This document shows positions 59,692 to 64,000 of a DNA stretch of 64,000 bases, in pieces. This DNA is from Flaveria trinervia. Lineage: Eukaryota; Streptophyta; Magnoliopsida; Asterales; Asteraceae. Positions within the stretch are counted from its first letter, which is position 1; each line of letters starts with the position of its first letter. The notes under the pieces were generated by a model that ran no database searches, was not told where the DNA came from, and worked only from the letters and a program-made list of their open reading frames with translations. The stretch covers positions 37,024,231 to 37,088,230 of the forward strand of contig CM046457.1 in the NCBI GenBank assembly GCA_025506515.1, written 5' to 3'. The position numbers were made by a program, and so were the translations under genes.

Positions 59692-62600
59692 ATGGCTGAT
59701 CTTATGTGGAGCAAGCTCCACAACATTAGTGGAGTTCTAGACCCTGATGTACCTAAGGCTGAGGGGCTCAGACACATAATCAGATTCATCTCCACAACAA
59801 GAGTGGCTTATGCTATCACTGTTAGACCTATCATATATGAGAAACTCATAAGGTCATTCTGGAACTTTTCTGAAGTGACAGAGGCTCATGGTGTTAGGCC
59901 TTTATTGGGAAGGATTGATGATGAGTATACACTGATCATTACTGAAGAAACTATGAGAAGGTGTCTGTAGTTTGGTGATGATGCAGATTCACCAATTGAG
60001 CTAGAAGATGATGATATTACTACTTTCATTGTAGTGATTGGATATGAAGGAGGTTTTGACGCAAAACAGATTGTGAAGGGGTTGGTAGACTTGCCTTGGA
60101 GGTTTTTTGATCCATATCTATCAGCACTGTTTGTCTAAAAGGAAAACAAGATGGAATGATATCTCAGTTACTTCTTCATCGGCAATTTGTGCTTTATGCC
60201 CAAATAGGCCATTCAATATGTTAGCTTATGTCTTCAATGGCCTAGTATCCAACATACAAGAAGGAAGGAGATACAAATTCTTAATGAACCCAAGGTTCAT
60301 CCAATGTCTTATAAATGAAACATTCCCCAATCTGGCTGCTGATGGACCAGTTCTAGATATTCCACACTATGATGCTAAGTCATAGAAATACATCAAGAAG
60401 AGGGATCCTAGAAATTTTTACAGTGGAGTTCACTCTTCTCTTCTACCTTGGATGCTTCAATAGGTTAATCTTGATGAACAAGGTGAAGAAAAACATGCTC
60501 TTGCTAATGAGCATATTGAAGAACAAGCTGCTCATATTCAACACACTGCTGATAAGCAAGTTGAAGACATTGATAGGCCAAGGTCAGTGTCACCCTAGGA
60601 TGGTGCAGGGGGTGATTCTCATACTGAACTTGAAATTCATGATTCTGCATCTCCGTTTGTACCTCTACCCATCCCATCTCCATAAAGAACCCCACAACAA
60701 ACACCTTACTCTTCACAAATTCCATCTCCAAAAGGAACCCCAACACCTCACAACTCACTAAAACAATCTCCACAAACACAACCATTACTTCTCCACATCT
60801 ATCTCCTATTCATCATTCACCTATCCAATCAGCCCAACCACACCCTCTATAGAACCTATTGAGTTTGGTGAGTCTGCCAGCTCTTCAGAAAGATCCAAAG
60901 CATCTTCTCATGAAGATGATAACCCCAACAAAATGCCTGTCATAAAAGTTGTCTCTAAAGCTGCTTCTTTTGAGAGTTATCCTGAATCTGGTGTCAACAA
61001 ACTAGATGAGAAAGATAAGATGATCTCTGAACTTCTACAGAAAGTAGCAAAGATGGAAAGACTACTAAATAGGAGATCAGGCATCATTCAAGACAGATTG
61101 GTAGAACTAGATAAGAAGGAAGTTAAGCTGAAATCATTGAAAGAAAATATGATTCTGAGAAGAAAGAAAAGGATAAAGAGATTTAGAAGTTAACAGCTGC
61201 TCTTAATCATTCAAGAGAAGAAATCAGTGGGCATGTTGACACTCTTGCTATTGAAACCACTGCCATGGAAGAGTAGTAGGAAATAATTGAAGAACAAGCA
61301 GAGATTATCACTAATTTGCAAAATCAAATTAAAAGTCAAAACAAAAGAATTTCTGAGCTTGAGATGCTGATTGAAATTCAGTGAAGAGCTAAGGGTGAAG
61401 CAAGTGAAAGAGACGAGGAAAGAATTAGTGCTGATGAGATACAATCTTCTTCTGAAAGTGATGAAAAAGAAGAATAGACAAGTAAGTCAAAGAATGAAGA
61501 TTCAAGCCTAGAGAAGGTGGTCTATTCTCGAAAATCAGCTACTACACACACTAAAGGGGCTGAATTTAAAGAAATGATCAATGCACTAGACAGTTTCACA
61601 TCAAAAGAGTTCATTATTGATGATGAGTTCTGGGATTTTGTAGTTGATCAAAGGACTTACACTGAACCCATTGTGATTATCCCTCAATCCCAATGCCCTG
61701 TAGAGAAGGAGTTAATCTTGCAAATAATCCTAGTTGTGTATCTATCTGATGAGCAAAAAGAAATGATCACAAAACTATGTGATGAACAAAGAGAAAAGGA
61801 AGAAAAAGTTGTTGCTGCCCATGAACAAGTACAATCAGAGGTTGAAAAAATGCCTCAAAGATCTGAAATGCCTGAAACCTCTTGTGGTCCTTCACTTCAA
61901 ACCTATACTAGAAAGAGAAAGTATTTATCTAAGAAGGCAAAAGGCAAAAGACCAATATTGGAATAAGAGCATGTGAAGAAAAGTAAACAAGATGATCCAA
62001 GAAGCTTGGTAGCTATAGCAGAATTCTTAGAAGAACATGAGCAAGCAGAAGCTCAATTAAAGAAGAAGGCTATTTTTGTTAATCTGGAAGAAGGTGAAAT
62101 TTAAGGAGGCTATGTGGCTGATGAGCCAATAGCTGTTGATAGTCCTATGAAAAAAGAAAACTTAGTAGAGGAAATGGTGAAAAAGGATCAAAATGATGAT
62201 TTAATGGTTGAAGCTATGTATCAGATTAATCATGGATATGATCCTCATGAAGTCTTTGGCATGACTTATGAGGGGATGAAGGCAGAAAGGGAAAGATTAA
62301 ACAAACTGGTAGGCCTACCATTGAAACTGACTATGAAAAGACCATCTCACCTAAAGCTAACAAACCAAAACTATCTGCCATGAAGAAGCTAACTTCAACT
62401 GCTCAATCATTATATCATGATCCCTATTCCATGACTGATAGGGAAATGAAGGATTATTTATTAATTCAGGGATTTACAAAGAGGAAACTAGGTAACATGA
62501 AGACTAATCTAATGTGGGCTACCATTTGAAGACTGATTACTGAAAAGAAATAGAGGCTTAAAGCTTTGGAAGAAGATATCATTAGCAAGAAGCCAAGGTC

Positions 62601-63784
62601 AAGAATGTATGCTCAAGACATGCCACTCACTCTTAGATATCAAGACTCTCTGGCACCAGTGCTTCATAGATATCCTGAGTGGTTTGCTGAGCCTTCATAA
62701 CTGAAGCTTCAAGAAGGCCTCACCACTACAGAGATGATAAAGGGTGTGTCTACTCCAAAGGGCAAAATAGGTCAGAAAATTATTTCTTGGAAGTATGACA
62801 TTAATTGGAACTTGTTCATGGTGAAGAGGATCTCCGGGTTGGTCCAATTCTTTATAGAGTACTCTGCTCTACTAAATGCCCTAGAGATCCATGACCTAAA
62901 AGAACTAGCTCAATTAGAACTAATCAATCACACAGCTATATTGAGAGGCTATGAGTTTGAAGAAATACTTAGAATGTTCAATAGGACTGACAACTTCAAG
63001 TCTTTGAAAGCCATATGCATGATGAAAGACAGATCTTTCAAAAACCCTCTTGAGAAGAGACAAACAAAACCAGCAGAAGAGGTAGTGTTTCCAGAACTGA
63101 AAGTGAAACCTACGATGCATTAAAAAGAAAAATGGTGGCTGGCACTCATTCATCAATACCAATCTCCAACGTTTACTATGATGAGAAGACTTATGAGTGG
63201 TGATTGAGAGGAAGTGGAGTGGGAAAGAAGGTGCAGAAATTAGATTGTTTAGTGGTTATGAAGTGAGACTATTAGATCAACTTTACATACACTATATCTT
63301 CACTAGGCACTTCAGAGAGATCTCCAACAAACTTGGTGAAGAAGATATGCACTTCTTTCTAAAGTGCATCAAGTTGCTGAAAATGGCATATGACCGGATC
63401 ATTGCCAAGAGGGAGAAAAGAAAGAAGAAAAGGACACCACTGCAGTTAGGCAACATTATAAAACTGGAGGTTGATGTGGATGGGAGCTTATTAATTCACA
63501 GAGACGGTCTTTCTATATTATCTATTTGGGAACCTATTTATCTAAAGAAATTATCACTAGAAGCCATCTACAATATGAGCAAAATGGAGATACATGTGCT
63601 AAACAGGGAAAGAATGGCAAAAGCAACTGATTTTGTTAACATGATCAAAGCCATTCTGAATCCAACTAAAGCATTTTTTAATGCCTCCACAAGACCCAGC
63701 AAAATCCTCACAACCTTAATCACCACCCAAACATTGAAGAACATAGGTTGTATAATCCTTAAGGGGAGTATTGTTGCACCCTGA
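59692..63784 (+). pseudogene. A aORF (envelope-like by position)
   Basis: The ATG at 59692 opens MADLMWSKLHNISGVLDPDV; codon 6 is TGG, intact compared with B. The N-terminal domain (59692-60100) has HIIRFISTTRVAYAITVRP, IRSFWNFSEV, LIITEETMRRCL and IVKGLVDLPWRFFD. A TAG at 59968 and a frameshift near 60105 follow. QHCLSKRKTRWNDISV leads to AYVFNGLVSNIQEG, then a Gln/Glu-rich helix, a Pro/Ser-rich region near 60650-60850, a coiled coil (60933-61400), and acidic and basic linkers. The C-terminal domain (62734-63670) has KIISWKYDINWNLFMVKRIS and AEIRLFSGYEVRLLD. About ten breaks. The last frame runs 13 bases into the LTR. No evident membrane helix. Confidence 0.78.
63759..63771 (+). other. A polypurine tract
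   Basis: TTAAGGGGAGTAT directly before the LTR start. Confidence 0.87.
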
Positions 63785-64000
63785 AGGGATCATACATGTC
63801 AATTCAATTAGTGAGTTAATGGTTGTTCTTCTGGATTTCCACAAGTCCAAGTGTTAATGCGGATGAAGATTCTACAGTAGAAGACTAAGTATTGGACTTC
63901 CGCATTTGTTAATGCGGAAGGCAAAGAACAAATGCTGACAAGTGTTTGTTCTTCCGCATTAACAAATGCGAAAGACCTAAAGTAATGCACACAAGATTCT
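63772..64000 (+). repeat. A 3' LTR, first 229 bases
   Basis: Starts TGTTGCACCCTGAAGGGATC and matches 10541 onward, including the first CTTCCGCATT/AATGCGGAAG words near 63896-63970. It continues beyond the window. Confidence 0.9.

Larger units (their letters stand above)
10541..64000 (+). mobile_element. Element A: Sirevirus-type retrotransposon carrying nested insertions
   Basis: Parts in order: 5' LTR 10541-11280, primer site, gag to mid-integrase to 15549, integrase to RNase H 45527-48384, spacer 48385-59691, aORF 59692-63784, 3' LTR from 63772 to beyond the window. Element B interrupts integrase, and a solo LTR holding element E interrupts the spacer. Without the insertions and the unidentified repeat the element would be about 14-15 kb, typical of a large Sirevirus. 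It is inactive: protease and integrase have lost catalytic residues and many stops are present. Confidence 0.92.

Noticed and set aside
1..64000. Host plant genes between the elements
   Set aside because: All coding similarity seen belongs to gag-pol or the aORF; the remaining stretches are LTRs, leaders, spacers or the unidentified repeat.

Overview
The window is plant nuclear DNA made almost entirely of nested Ty1/copia LTR retrotransposons. I see no host gene, tRNA, rRNA or prokaryotic feature. The evidence is repeated gag / protease / integrase / reverse transcriptase / RNase H order, initiator-tRNA-Met primer sites (TGGTATCAGAGC), polypurine tracts, TG...CA LTRs and target-site duplications. 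A dicot, perhaps Asteraceae, is likely from the general look of the elements; that is inference only.

Four elements (called A, B, C, D) belong to the Sirevirus (SIRE/Maximus) lineage. They have the QIYVDDIIFG type of RT, the GGGGAG polypurine tract, and an extra 'envelope-like' open reading frame (aORF) after a long spacer downstream of RNase H. A and B are one family; C and D are another. A fifth element (E) is a shorter copia element of a different lineage, perhaps Tork/TAR-like, with no aORF.

Layout, outermost first. D (+) fills 1-10540 and enters the window already inside integrase; its pol is partly duplicated around an aORF fragment. A (+) is inserted in D's 3' LTR: 5' LTR 10541-11280, gag to mid-integrase up to 15549, integrase to RNase H at 45527-48384, spacer, aORF at 59692-63784, and a 3' LTR starting at 63772. 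B (-) lies inside A's integrase gene (17364-45526); its 3' LTR is truncated beside 1.8 kb of unidentified repeat (15550-17363). C (-) lies inside B's gag (30457-44170) and is complete with 5-bp target duplications. A solo LTR of the A/B family (-) lies in A's spacer at 48659-57441, and E (-, 48749-56821) lies inside that solo LTR. A minimum order of events is D, then A, then B and the solo LTR, then C and E.

All coding regions carry stops or frameshifts, so the genes are annotated as pseudogenes; C is the best preserved. The most informative part of the window is the repeated comparison of the poorly known non-pol parts of Sireviruses. (1) The aORFs of the two families look distantly homologous. 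(2) Three of the four aORF start codons sit just behind a good 3' splice site, with a plausible donor upstream in both families. (3) The C/D aORF contains a 135-139 nt AT-rich, intron-like gap that keeps reading phase. (4) LTRs, leaders and spacers carry dense arrays of short palindromes whose sequence is family-specific. (5) A/B encode a tandem set of CX2CX4HX4C knuckles between gag and protease.
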